DNA of 14,513 nt, taken from positions 1 through 14,513 of the forward strand of contig DASZZX010000367.1 of the NCBI GenBank assembly GCA_036260415.1, given 5' to 3'. The position numbers and the translations under genes are program-made. This DNA comes from DASZZX01 sp036260415 (lineage in GTDB: Bacteria > Actinomycetota > Nitriliruptoria > Nitriliruptorales > JAHWKO01). Each line of letters opens with the position of its first letter. Positions within the stretch are counted from its first letter, which is position 1. Below, piece after piece: positions 6,391 to 13,109 of this stretch. The notes beneath the pieces were generated by a model. It had not been told where the DNA came from and ran no database searches. It saw nothing but the letters and a program-made list of their open reading frames with translations.

Positions 6391-8616
6391 TCAGGCGTCC
6401 ACCGCGAGCGGCTGGTCTTCCACCGGCACACGCCCCGCCACGGTGGTGCCATGCCCCGGTGCGGCGCGTACCTGGATGCTGCCGTCGAGCGCGTCGAGGC
6501 GGTCGGCCATGTTCTGCAGTCCCGAGCCGCGGGGGGTGCGGGCAGGGTCGAAGCCACGACCGTCGTCGCTGACGGTGAACGCCAGCTGGCCGTCCTCCTC
6601 GCGCAGGGTGATCGCGACATGGCTCGCGTCGGCGTACTTCGCCACGTTCTGCAGCGCCTCCAGGCAGCAGAAGTACACCGCCGCCTCCACCTCCTGCGCG
6701 TAGCGGCGGATGGCATCGGTGTCGACCGTGACCGGCAGCGCGACCTTGGCGGCTTGCGCCTGCAAGGCCTCGGCGAGCCCCCGGTCGGCGAGCAGGGGCG
6801 GGTAGATGCCGCGGGCCAGGTCGCGCAGCGTGTCGATCGCGTCCGCCGTCTCCCCGCCGAGGCCGTGCAGGAGCTCGCCCACCGGCTGCCCCTGCAGGGC
6901 AAGCCGCTCGGCCAGGGCCAGCTTCACCCTCAGGGCGACCAACTGCTGCTGCGCGCCGTCGTGGAGGTCGCGCTCGATCCGTCGGCGGGTCTCGTCCTGC
7001 GCGGCGACGAGCCGGCGGCGGGAGTCGCGCAGCTCCTCGAGTCGGTCCAGCAGCTCGGCGGTCAGACGGACGTTGCGGAGCAACAGTCCGACCTGACCGG
7101 CGAGGTTGGTCACCAGACGTTCCTCGGTCACGCCGAGGACCTCGCTACCGGGCAGGGTCACCGCGAGCGCCCCGAGGAGTTCCCCATCGTGACGCACCGG
7201 GACGGTGGCGGTGACACCCGGGAGGCTGGGCAAGGCGCCGTCCGCGAGCGGGAGAGCCGCCGGGGCGGCGCCCCCCTCGGGCCAGAAGGCGGCCGGCCGC
7301 ACCTCGTCGCCCACCACCACCCACACGTCGGCACGCCCGGCCGCGGTGCCCTCCGCGAGGATGCGAGCGAGTTGCGACAGCTGCTCCGTGGTGGCCACAG
7401 AGTCGGCCATGCGCTCCGAGAAGCCCGCCAGCACCTCGTAAGGATCGGCGCGACGCCCGTAGACCAGCCGGTCCGCCAGCCGCTTAACCCGCCGCTGCAC
7501 CGGCTCGAACGCGACCGCGATGACGCCGGTGGCGAGGACCGGCAAGACCAGGCTGTCGCCGCGGGCGCCGACCAGGCGCCCGAGCCCCACGACCACCCCG
7601 ACGTAGACCAGGGTGACGAACGCCGCCAGCACCCCGTACATCAGGGCCCGGCTGATGACCCGATCGACATCCCACAGCTTGAAACGGACCAGACCAGCGA
7701 ACAGCGCGACCGGGATGATGGCGAACACCGGCTGGAACACGCGGAACAGCGCGGTCGGGATGATCGCCAGGGCCCGGCCCTGGTAGGCCTCGAACGCCGA
7801 CGCGGTAAGGCCTTGCGTCAGCACGTACACGCCGAGCAGCAGGGCAGGGGTCAGTGCCCAGAACAGCGTGCGAGCCTGCTGGCGCTCGGCCGCGCTCTGT
7901 GCGGTGCGGTAGCGGTACGCCTGCGCGGCGACACCCACCGCCGGGGTGAGCAGCCCGAAGATCATGATCACCGCCAGTACGCGCGACGTGCCCCGCAGCA
8001 CGCCGCCGTAGGCGGCCAGGGCCAGCACCACCGGGACGTACAGCGCCGTCTGTCGGGCTCGTGACCAGCGCGGCACGAGCCGCCCGTCGGGGAACTGCAG
8101 CAGAGCCACGCAGTAGGCGACGGTGGCGATCACGTGGAACCCCACGTGCGCCGCCATGGCGGGAACGCTGAGATCCAGCGCCTCGTACACCGAGTAGGCC
8201 TGGAGGTTGAAGATCGCCGCGGTCCCGATCAGCGCGATCGCCAGCGGGGCGGTGCGCCGACGGGGACGCAGGCGCAGGAGGAAACCGGCGAGAACGACGT
8301 TGAGCAGGCTGAAGCCGTAGTCGACGGCGAGGCCGACCAGCGGTTGGGTGTTGTGGGCCGCGTCCGCCATCGCCTCGGCGACCCGGCCGACGAGGCCGCT
8401 GCGGGTGAAGCCGAGGTCGTGCAGGGCGTCGTGCCACCCGAGCGGAAGAGCCAGGGCCGAGACGAGGCCCGCCGCCAGCGCGAGCAGCGCGAACAGCCCG
8501 TACACGGCGAAACCGGCCGTGAAGGCCGGACCGGTCAACCAGCGGGAGCGGTCCCTGTGCGCGTCGGCGCTCGCCGCCGCGTGGTGGCGGGCGGGCCGGC
8601 TGGTCACGAGCGACAT
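6391..8616 (-). CDS. Polytopic membrane sensor histidine kinase (HisKA_3 family), no adjacent response regulator
   Basis: This 741-residue protein has about ten predicted transmembrane helices between residues 28 and 371, the first separated from the second by an outside loop of about 45 residues. Then come the common linker 'KLWDVDRVISRAL' (313-325), a GAF-like domain (about 395-515), and a coiled dimerisation helix. The phosphoacceptor His552 lies in 'RRIERDLHDGAQQQLVAL', the HisKA_3 signature of the NarL/LuxR-linked class. In the ATPase domain the N-box has Asn657 (EALQNVAKYA), the G1 box is 'SDDGRGFD' (683-690) and the G2 box is 'GSGLQNM' (697-703); all look intact. The ATG at 8616 has AGGA seven bases upstream. 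It sits 22 bases after the cupredoxin gene and 23 before the amine oxidase, so it belongs to that operon. The expected LuxR-type regulator is not in the window. Confidence 0.93.
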   Translation of the reverse strand: MSLVTSRPARHHAAASADAHRDRSRWLTGPAFTAGFAVYGLFALLALAAGLVSALALPLGWHDALHDLGFTRSGLVGRVAEAMADAAHNTQPLVGLAVDYGFSLLNVVLAGFLLRLRPRRRTAPLAIALIGTAAIFNLQAYSVYEALDLSVPAMAAHVGFHVIATVAYCVALLQFPDGRLVPRWSRARQTALYVPVVLALAAYGGVLRGTSRVLAVIMIFGLLTPAVGVAAQAYRYRTAQSAAERQQARTLFWALTPALLLGVYVLTQGLTASAFEAYQGRALAIIPTALFRVFQPVFAIIPVALFAGLVRFKLWDVDRVISRALMYGVLAAFVTLVYVGVVVGLGRLVGARGDSLVLPVLATGVIAVAFEPVQRRVKRLADRLVYGRRADPYEVLAGFSERMADSVATTEQLSQLARILAEGTAAGRADVWVVVGDEVRPAAFWPEGGAAPAALPLADGALPSLPGVTATVPVRHDGELLGALAVTLPGSEVLGVTEERLVTNLAGQVGLLLRNVRLTAELLDRLEELRDSRRRLVAAQDETRRRIERDLHDGAQQQLVALRVKLALAERLALQGQPVGELLHGLGGETADAIDTLRDLARGIYPPLLADRGLAEALQAQAAKVALPVTVDTDAIRRYAQEVEAAVYFCCLEALQNVAKYADASHVAITLREEDGQLAFTVSDDGRGFDPARTPRGSGLQNMADRLDALDGSIQVRAAPGHGTTVAGRVPVEDQPLAVDA

Positions 8617-8638
8617 GCGGATCCTGGCGGTGGGGTGC

Positions 8639-9940
8639 CTACCCCACGGTCACGGTGCCGACCATCTGGGGATGGATCAGGCAGGCGTAGCGGTAGGTCC
8701 CCGGCGTTGTGAAGGTAACGCTATAGGTGCCGTCCGTGAACACGCCACTGGAGAGGAACTCCCGGCCGTCCCAGCGGCCCGCGTCCACCGCCGGAGGCGG
8801 CGGACGCTCCTCCTCGCCCTCTCCTGGCTCCCCCGGCGGGACCTCCTCGGTGGTCCTCTCGGGGCCACCCTCCGGGGGGGCGTCGCCCTCCTGGTCCTCC
8901 GGCTCCTCCGGGTACCCCGGACCGTTGACGGGAAGCACCGCCTGCGGGTTGAAGACCACCGTGCCGTCGTCCTCGACGGTCATCTGCGAGAAGTACTCGG
9001 GCACGTTGAAGCTGACCGTGTGCAGGCCCACGAAGCTCCACGAAACCTTCTGTCCGGCCTCGACCTGCAACTCGCGAGGGATGAACTCGCTGATGAACGC
9101 GTGCGTCCACTCGTCATCGACCGCGAACCCCGAGAGGGGCTTCTCGACGGTGATCCCGTGCACCTCCACGGCGTCGCGCGCCTGCGCCTCCTCGTACGCC
9201 TCCTTCAGCGGCCGCGCGGCCTCCTCGATCTCGCGGCGGGCCTGCGCCGACACCTCCGCCTGCGACGGGATGGCCGTGCCGGGCTCGACCACGTTGATCG
9301 TGCCGTACTGCAGAGGCCCGTGGACGTTGCAGTAGTAGTAGTAGGTGCCGGGTGCGATGTCGTCGGCCAGAGCCACCTCGAACTCGTTGCCCTGGGGTCC
9401 CTGGTAGGGGATGAACCCCGAGTTGTAGAAGCTCTGGCGGCCGTTGAACGGCGGCTGGACCTGCTGCTCGTCGCTGCAGGGCGTCGCCAGGTCGGCGGGT
9501 GGACCGCCCTCGTCCAGGAAGCAGGGCTGGGCGACGTTCTGGTTGACCCCGCTGCCCTCGCCGGGCTCGTCGAGCATGAACGGCGGCAGCTGCTCGAACA
9601 GCCCCTCGACCGTCGTGATGTCGTCGGGCGGGATCCGGTCGAGCGGTGTCCCACGGTAGCGCTCGACGATCGGCATGGCCTCGCGCATGACGTCATCGAC
9701 CAGCGTCCCCATGGTCACGCTATGGGGCTCACCGGTCCACTCCTGCCGGAAACGCAGCCGGTCGCCGGGACGGACCGTGACGTCACGCGGGAAGTACAGC
9801 AGGAAGGAGCTGGCGAACTCGTCGTGGGTGTAGTCGACCAGCACCTCGCGGGTCTGAGGTGCGTCGGGGTCCTCGCCGCACGCGGATAGCGCCAGGGCGA
9901 CGGCGAACGACACGAGGACAAGCAGGAACCAGCGGGACAT
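8639..9940 (-). CDS. Two-domain cupredoxin (plastocyanin-like) lipoprotein
   Basis: This 433-residue extracytoplasmic copper protein begins at the ATG at 9940 because that start gives a clean lipoprotein signal: a short basic n-region, a hydrophobic core and lipobox LSAC with Cys21. An upstream in-frame GTG at 9997 would add 19 residues and spoil it. Domain 1 (about 33-217) has type 1 copper ligand candidates His73, Cys204 and His207 in 'YYYYCNVHGPLQYG', with Leu210 where Met is expected. A large insertion (about 78-190) carries Cys140 and Cys155, a possible disulfide. An Arg/Glu helix (about 226-258) links the domains. Domain 2 (about 282-433) has His307, Cys420, His423 and Met426 in 'CLIHPQMVG', a complete site, but is interrupted by a Pro/Glu-rich stretch (about 341-384). 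It is first in an operon with a sensor kinase and an amine oxidase. The redox partner is unknown. Confidence 0.87.
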   Translation of the reverse strand: MSRWFLLVLVSFAVALALSACGEDPDAPQTREVLVDYTHDEFASSFLLYFPRDVTVRPGDRLRFRQEWTGEPHSVTMGTLVDDVMREAMPIVERYRGTPLDRIPPDDITTVEGLFEQLPPFMLDEPGEGSGVNQNVAQPCFLDEGGPPADLATPCSDEQQVQPPFNGRQSFYNSGFIPYQGPQGNEFEVALADDIAPGTYYYYCNVHGPLQYGTINVVEPGTAIPSQAEVSAQARREIEEAARPLKEAYEEAQARDAVEVHGITVEKPLSGFAVDDEWTHAFISEFIPRELQVEAGQKVSWSFVGLHTVSFNVPEYFSQMTVEDDGTVVFNPQAVLPVNGPGYPEEPEDQEGDAPPEGGPERTTEEVPPGEPGEGEEERPPPPAVDAGRWDGREFLSSGVFTDGTYSVTFTTPGTYRYACLIHPQMVGTVTVG

Positions 9941-9982
9941 GCACCCCCGGCGGGATCGAAGCGGCCGGATTGTGGGGCCGGG

Positions 9983-10010
9983 ACCGTACACGCGCAACCC
10001 TTCACGCCAA
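9983..10010 (-). promoter_or_regulatory. Candidate sigma70-type promoter of the cupredoxin operon
   Basis: Read on the minus strand, TTGGCG (10010-10005) and TACGGT (9988-9983) are separated by 16 bases, close to the housekeeping consensus for high-GC actinobacteria. Transcription would start near 9976, leaving a leader of about 36 bases before the ATG at 9940. This start also favours 9940 over the upstream GTG at 9997, which would lie outside the transcript. Confidence 0.5.
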
Positions 10011-10063
10011 CGCCCCCGCGTGCGCGCGCTGGCCGCACCCTGGTCTCCCGCGGCTCACTTCCG

Positions 10064-10075
10064 GCTCGATCGAGC
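10064..10075. repeat. Perfect 12-bp palindrome in the divergent intergenic region
   Basis: GCTCGATCGAGC is fully self-complementary and lies midway between the divergent genes starting at 9940 and 10201. It could be a repressor operator serving one or both directions. It is short enough to occur by chance. Confidence 0.35.
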
Positions 10076-10131
10076 GTCGGATCTTCGAGCTACGGGCCGG
10101 GCCGCCCCGGTCGAGCGGACGCCTGTCGTGA

Positions 10132-10157
10132 GGAACGTTCCCGGGTGTGCACGCGTT
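10132..10157 (+). promoter_or_regulatory. Candidate ECF-sigma promoter upstream of the 10201 gene
   Basis: GGAAC at 10132-10136 and CGTT at 10154-10157 are 17 bases apart, matching the GGAAC/CGTT pattern of several actinobacterial extracytoplasmic-function sigma factors that respond to envelope or redox stress. The -35 part also forms a perfect palindrome, GGAACGTTCC (10132-10141), so an operator is an alternative reading. A start near 10164 would give a leader of about 37 bases. No TANNNT element with a matching -35 was seen for this gene. Confidence 0.35.
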
Positions 10158-10200
10158 GCTGGCAGGTGGATCACGCGATCGCGACGCGGAGGGGAGGCGC

Positions 10201-10485
10201 GTGACCGAGCACATCCACGACACCCGGGCCCACGGCGACGTCGAGGACTCCCGGCAGGTCCCCGAGGAGCACACCGCCACGCTCGCGTGGCTGGAGGAGG
10301 AGTTCCCGGAGTGGGACTTCGAGGTCGGTCAGACGCGCACGCCCTCGCAGGGTGAGCGGTCGTGGTGGGTGGCGCGGAAGGTGGGACACCACCCCCAGTC
10401 GGAACTGTCCGCCGGCAAGCTCTACAACCGCCTCAGCCAGTACCTGGCGCGGCAGGGCCAGCGCGGGTCCGCCGAGGACAACTGA
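10201..10485 (+). CDS. Small acidic/aromatic protein of unknown function (94 residues)
   Basis: I do not recognise a named family. The GTG at 10201 is chosen because GGAGGGGAGG (10188-10197) precedes it; an upstream GTG at 10147 would add 18 unlikely residues. The N-terminus is polar and acidic. The middle has 'LAWLEEEFPEWDFEVGQ' and then 'SWWVARKVG', and the end is a helical 'AGKLYNRLSQYLARQGQ'. The pattern of a short helix, 'EFPxW', a Trp-Trp beta strand and a closing helix resembles small actinobacterial proteins that contain 'FPGW...WWATR', none with an assigned function to my knowledge. It is separated from the NTase-BON gene by 119 bases on the same strand and diverges from the cupredoxin operon. 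It could be part of the following cassette or independent. Confidence 0.72.
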   Translation: MTEHIHDTRAHGDVEDSRQVPEEHTATLAWLEEEFPEWDFEVGQTRTPSQGERSWWVARKVGHHPQSELSAGKLYNRLSQYLARQGQRGSAEDN

Positions 10486-10604
10486 CGCCATAGGCGATCG
10501 CACGGGCGGCCTGGAGCGCGCTCGCCGCGCGGTGACCGTTCGGGCATGGGGGCTGGCACAGCTAGACCTACCGTGACCGGACGACGAGCCGCCGGGAGGG
10601 GACC

Positions 10605-11546
10605 GTGACCGAGTCCCAGCTGCCGCCGCACACGGCCGGAGGCACGCTCCGCACCGTCGGCGCGCTGGATTTCGACGAGCAGGCCTTCGTGGAGGTGATG
10701 CGCGAGGCGCTGGACGTGCTCGAACGGAGCGGGATCCCGCACCTGCTCATGGGCGGGTTGGCGGTGTCAGCGCTCGGCCGGCCCCGCTGGACCCATGACG
10801 TGGACGTCTTCCTCCGGCCTGACGACGCCCGGCGGGCGCTGGACATGCTGAACGGGGCCGGCTTCGACCCCGAGGAGCACGATCCGCTGTGGCTGTTCAA
10901 GGCAGTCAAGCGTGGCGTGCTGGTGGATCTCATCTTCTGCAGCGTCGGCGGCATCTACCTGGACGACGCGATGCTCGCCCGCGCGGTGGAGACCAGCTTC
11001 AAGGGCACGCGCGTGCGGGTGTTGCCGCCCGAGGACCTGATCGTCATCAAGGCCGCGGCCCTGACTGAGGACGCCGCCTACCACTGGTTCGACGCGTTGT
11101 CGTTGCTGACCGCTGGCGAGGTGGACTGGGCGTACCTGCTGGAACGGGCCCGGCGGGCCGTGCGGCGGATGCTGGCGTTCCTCGTGTTCGCCGAGTCGTG
11201 CGACGCGGCCGTGCCCCGCTGGGTGGTCGCCGAGCTGTGCCGCCGGGCGTACGGGGATGGCGTCGCAGACGCGGTGGGGACCGACCGGAGCGCGGTGAGG
11301 GACGCTGGGCCAGCCGAGGCGCAGGAGGTGCGCGACCTGCTGCTCGGCGACGCGCGCGTGAGCGACCTCGACATCGGGGTCGAGCTGTACGGCGACACCG
11401 TGCTGCTGACCGGCGAGGTCGCCACCGAGCAACGTCGAGCGCTGCTGAACGAGGTGGCCACCGAGCTCCTCCCCGGACGTCGGGTGGACAACCGGATCAC
11501 CGTGCGACGGCTGACCGGGGCGGTGGCCGTGGAGGAGGTGTCGTGA
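10605..11546 (+). CDS. Nucleotidyltransferase fused to a C-terminal BON domain
   Basis: This 313-residue protein appears to join two unrelated domains. Residues about 25-160 have the DNA polymerase beta-like NTase core: 'HLLMGGLAVSALG' (46-58) with the Gly-Gly turn, Asp65 and Asp67 in 'THDVDVFL', a third acidic candidate Asp108 in 'LVDLIF', and 'PPEDLIVIKAAAL' (141-153) with the conserved Lys149 found in AbiEii-like proteins. A helical part follows (about 160-235). Residues about 240-302 look like a BON domain: 'LDIGVELYGDTVLLTGEV', then a helix, then 'LLPGRRVDNRITV'. BON domains usually bind membrane lipids or sit in envelope proteins, yet no signal peptide or membrane helix is visible here. 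The GTG at 10605 has GGGAGGGG at 10594-10601. The stop is 13 bases before the phosphoesterase start. The substrate is unknown. Confidence 0.8.
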   Translation: MTESQLPPHTAGGTLRTVGALDFDEQAFVEVMREALDVLERSGIPHLLMGGLAVSALGRPRWTHDVDVFLRPDDARRALDMLNGAGFDPEEHDPLWLFKAVKRGVLVDLIFCSVGGIYLDDAMLARAVETSFKGTRVRVLPPEDLIVIKAAALTEDAAYHWFDALSLLTAGEVDWAYLLERARRAVRRMLAFLVFAESCDAAVPRWVVAELCRRAYGDGVADAVGTDRSAVRDAGPAEAQEVRDLLLGDARVSDLDIGVELYGDTVLLTGEVATEQRRALLNEVATELLPGRRVDNRITVRRLTGAVAVEEVS

Positions 11547-11559
11547 CCGGACGCGCGCG

Positions 11560-12390
11560 GTGGTGACCCGCGAGGACGATCCCGAGGACGGCGGCGGGTT
11601 CCGCATCGCCGCGGTTGGGGACATCCACGTGGGCACCGACTCCGTTGGCCGGCTGGGCCGCCACCTGCGCGACCTCGACCGCCACGCCGACGTGCTGCTG
11701 CTGGCGGGTGACCTGTCCCGTGGCGGACGGGTGGAGGAGGCGGAGGTGCTCGCCGCCGAGCTGGCCGACGTCCCGGTCCCGATCGTGGCTGTGCTGGGCA
11801 ACCACGACCTGCACTCCGGGCGCGCCGAGGAGTTCCGCGCGGTGCTGGTCTCGTGCGGTGTCGCGGTGCTGGAGGGCGAGAACACCGTGGTCGACACCCC
11901 CCGCGGGCGCGTCGGCGTGGCGGGCACGATCGGGTTCGGTGGAGGCTTCCCCGGGGGGGCCTGCTCCGACTTCGGCGAAGCGGAGATGAAGGCGTTCGTG
12001 GCCCGCGCGCGCGAGGTGGCGGAGCGGCTGGAAACCGGGCTGCGGGGCCTCGCCGGTCGGGCGACCGGCGTGCGGGTAGCACTCACCCACTACGCGCCCG
12101 TGCGCGCGACGCTGGTCGGAGAGAACCCCGAGATCTTCCCGTTCCTGGGCAGCTACCTGCTCGCCGAGGTGGCGGACCGTGCGGGTGCCGACCTGTACGT
12201 CCACGGTCACGCCCACCACGGTGTGGAGAAGGGCACGACCCCGCACGGCATCCCGGTGCGCAATGTGGCGCAGCCGGTGATCCGCCGGCCGTTCGCGGTG
12301 TACCGCCTCCACGCGAACGGGGGGGAGGCGCCGCCAAGCCGTGCCAGCGGCCGGACGGGCTCCGCTGCTGCGACCAGCGCGACGCGCTAG
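11560..12390 (+). CDS. Calcineurin-like metallophosphoesterase
   Basis: This 276-residue cytoplasmic protein carries all the metal-binding motifs of the superfamily: 'GDIHVG' with Asp21 and His23, 'LAGDLS' with Asp51, 'LGNHDLH' with Asn81 and His82, 'LTHYAP' with His177, and 'VHGHAHH' with His215 and His217. It therefore probably hydrolyses a phosphomonoester or phosphodiester with two metal ions; the substrate class cannot be read from the motifs. Residues about 251-276 are an Ala/Ser/Arg-rich tail. GTG at 11560 or 11563 can start it; GGAGGAGG at 11531-11538 is somewhat distant, which suggests translational coupling to the NTase-BON gene that ends at 11546. The AbiEii-like gene begins 13 bases after its stop. 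Its position between two NTase-fold genes hints that it acts on a nucleotidylated product; this is inference. Confidence 0.88.
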   Translation: MVTREDDPEDGGGFRIAAVGDIHVGTDSVGRLGRHLRDLDRHADVLLLAGDLSRGGRVEEAEVLAAELADVPVPIVAVLGNHDLHSGRAEEFRAVLVSCGVAVLEGENTVVDTPRGRVGVAGTIGFGGGFPGGACSDFGEAEMKAFVARAREVAERLETGLRGLAGRATGVRVALTHYAPVRATLVGENPEIFPFLGSYLLAEVADRAGADLYVHGHAHHGVEKGTTPHGIPVRNVAQPVIRRPFAVYRLHANGGEAPPSRASGRTGSAAATSATR

Positions 12391-12403
12391 CGGGGATCGG
12401 CCT

Positions 12404-13109
12404 GTGGAGGCCGCCGCGCTCGTTCCCCGGCTGGTCGTGGAGGTGGCGCGCGACCCGGTGCTCGGACCGGAGCTGGCCTTGCGTGGCGGCGCCGCGCTGC
12501 ACCACCTCCACCTCGACCGGGCGCTGCGCCGCTGCGACACGCTCGCGTTCGCTCGCACCACCCGGACGGGCATCGGACCGGTGTTCGACGCGTTGCGGGT
12601 GGTCACCGACCGGCTTGACCTCACCGTGACCCGCCGGGAGCTGACCGACGACCTCGCTCACGTGTGGATCTCGTCAGGTGGGCGTCCGCTCCTGCGGGTC
12701 ACGATGAACACGCGCGAGACCGAACCGTGCGAGCCGCGCACGCTCCGACGCCTGCGGGTGGGGACCGGCCCGGGCGAGGACGAGGCCGACGTGCTCACGT
12801 TCCGGCTCGAGGAGATCCTGGCCACCAAGCTGCGTGCCCTGTACGAGCGCCGGGAGGCCCGCGACGTGTTCGACCTGTGGGCCGGGCTGGTAATCGGCCA
12901 CGCCGACCGCGCGCGGGTCGGCCGCTGCTGGCGTCACTACGTGCCGGTGTCCGCGGCGACGTCCGCGCAGCTGCGCGCCAACCTGGCGGGCAAAGGTCGC
13001 GCATCCCGACGTGCGCGATGGTGTGGCCGCGCTGGCCGCCGGGGTGGCGGCAGCGACGGTGGACGACATCGGCGGGGTGGTGCTGGGGCTGGTGGCGACG
13101 CTGCCCTGA
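12404..13109 (+). CDS. AbiEii-like nucleotidyltransferase-fold protein, frameshifted, catalytic motif degenerate
   Basis: Reconstructed as 234 residues across a one-base frameshift at about 12995. The Gly-Gly turn of AbiEii-type NTases is present (LALRGGAALHHL, 24-35), and the C-terminal family motif is clear: 'EEILATKLRALYERREARDVFDLW' region (136-159) with Lys142, Arg153, Asp154 and Asp157. However, where the family has SxDxD-F, this protein reads RCDTLAF (43-49), so by eye the two catalytic aspartates are Thr46 and Ala48. After Lys197 the original frame runs on antisense through the endoV gene to 13567, with Arg/Gly-rich shadow-like content. The neighbouring frame continues well (VAHPDVRDGVAALAAGV) to TGA at 13107-13109. 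GTG at 12404 follows the phosphoesterase stop by 13 bases. It may be a pseudogene, an assembly error or a regulatory, non-catalytic fold. Confidence 0.75.
12992..12998 (+). other. Frameshift site (one extra base)
   Basis: The bases AAAGGTC here read Lys-Gly in the upstream frame. Removing one G (12995 or 12996) gives Lys-Val and joins the upstream reading frame to a downstream frame with strong coding character that ends at 13109. No standard programmed-frameshift heptamer is visible, so a mutation or sequencing error is more likely than recoding. Confidence 0.7.

Noticed and set aside
4677..6902. A 741-codon minus-strand frame across the exonuclease, oxidase and kinase genes
   Set aside because: It crosses three genes with clear domains in other frames and is Arg/Ala/Gly-rich throughout.
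6451..8064. A 537-codon open frame on the plus strand opposite the histidine kinase
   Set aside because: Its translation is Arg/Gln/Gly/His-rich shadow sequence without domains, while the minus strand encodes a complete kinase with all motifs. Long antisense frames are expected at this GC content.
9331..9345. Short trinucleotide run (GTA repeats) as a microsatellite
   Set aside because: It encodes four Tyr next to the copper Cys of domain 1 and is explained by the protein.
8348..9889. A 513-codon plus-strand frame opposite the cupredoxin gene
   Set aside because: No recognisable domain and odd Arg/Val/Leu composition; the minus strand has a lipobox and two copper sites.
10494..10501. GCGATCGC as a HIP1-type repeat
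   Set aside because: Only a single isolated copy of this octamer was noticed, which is expected by chance in GC-rich DNA.
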